A DNA stretch of 11,646 bases from assembly GCA_043822165.1 (NCBI GenBank), contig JBDRCA010000096.1, positions 1 to 11,646 on the forward strand. Direction: 5' to 3'. Origin of the DNA: SCGC-AAA252-I15 sp043822165. Lineage in GTDB: Archaea > Altiarchaeota > Altiarchaeia > IMC4 > SCGC-AAA252-I15. The translations under genes were made by a program, and so were the position numbers. The notes beneath the pieces are model-generated. The model saw only the letters and a list, made by a program, of their open reading frames with translations, was not told where the DNA came from and did not search any database. Positions 11,410 through 11,646 of this stretch are shown here, piece after piece. Numbering within the stretch: the stretch's first letter is position 1; every line of letters begins with the position of its first letter.

Positions 11410-11646
11410 ATGAAGCGTACTAAGGTTTTGGTTACTGTGGGTCCGTCTTGCATGGACGAAAAGTCGTTGAAACGCATGTTTCGCGCTGGCATGAATGCTG
11501 TGCGCATTAATTCCGCTCACGGGAGCATTTCCGAGTACGACGAGATTATTTCGAATGTCCGCAAGGTCGCTGACATCCCCATCATCTTCGACGTTAAGGG
11601 CCCTGAAATCAGGATTCAAAGCCCGGCCGACGAGACGGTAAAGCGA
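11410..11646 (+). CDS. pyk: Pyruvate kinase, N-terminal part
   Basis: Seventy-nine codons are present before the window ends. RTKVLVTVGPSC (3-14), AGMNAVRINSAHG (26-38) and IIFDVKGPEIRI (58-69) are the opening motifs of pyruvate kinase, which makes pyruvate and ATP from phosphoenolpyruvate and ADP in the cytoplasm. The family usually has NFSHG after the arginine; here it is NSAHG, a variation also seen in divergent members. The usual N-terminal extension is absent, as is common in prokaryotes. The start is the ATG closest to the TATA-like box. It is separately promoted and not clearly related to the operon before it. Confidence 0.88.
   Translation, partial: MKRTKVLVTVGPSCMDEKSLKRMFRAGMNAVRINSAHGSISEYDEIISNVRKVADIPIIFDVKGPEIRIQSPADETVKR

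Noticed and set aside
1..11646. CRISPR array, insertion sequence, tRNA or rRNA
   Set aside because: I saw no regularly spaced DNA repeats, transposase motifs or recognisable stable RNA sequence on either strand; the repeats found are protein-level modules and paralog anchors.

Overview
The window looks archaeal. It carries a methenyl-tetrahydromethanopterin cyclohydrolase gene (mch), a 7TM/DUF835 membrane protein of a type known mainly from archaea, TATA-like boxes about 25-35 bases before start codons, several apparently leaderless genes, and GGTGA-type ribosome binding sites. I cannot place it to a genus. The H4MPT enzyme together with giant Cys-rich surface proteins would suit a little-cultured archaeal lineage (Altiarchaeota-like is one guess, not shown).

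Left part, positions 1-8365, all minus strand. Four paralogous genes (1-158 partial, 264-1394, 1905-3137, 3180-5036) share an almost constant N-terminal membrane anchor. Its features are an invariant Pro10 and Cys17, the motif KPLF, and in three of the four a PYG-rich junction. The anchor is joined to different, extremely cysteine-rich ectodomains: five tandem 8-Cys repeats with a Thr-rich linker in one, and about 26-residue CxxC units plus CC-DGP units in the other two. Their promoters share geometry, and three share a start-site motif, TAACCGGATAAAATG. Between them lies a small gene whose true start (1894) encodes a Tat-type lipoprotein signal peptide that is out of frame by one base at a T6 run. 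Upstream on the same strand are a kinase-less 7TM-DUF835 protein (5087-6439) and, before a strong hairpin/T-tract terminator, a membrane-anchored protein with three thioredoxin-fold-like domains (6530-8365). The last is a plausible disulfide oxidoreductase or isomerase for the Cys-rich proteins.

Middle, 8366-8774. This is a divergent regulatory region with an 18-base inverted repeat, repeated GGTAAY words and TATA boxes. It also holds two very small candidate genes (51 and 29 codons) and a cluster of three short hairpins.

Right part, 8775-11646, all plus strand. A tightly packed operon contains an unrecognised 188-residue protein, mch, a 2x[4Fe-4S] ferredoxin (GTG start) and an internally duplicated, GNAT-like 315-residue protein. 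It is followed by a separately promoted pyruvate kinase gene that runs off the window.

Main idea: positions 1-8365 look like a surface-protein diversification locus. It combines a constant secreted anchor, shuffled disulfide-rich modules, DNA-level identity between anchors, a dedicated thiol-disulfide protein and a membrane receptor-like protein. The sequence shows the genes; the functional link is inference.
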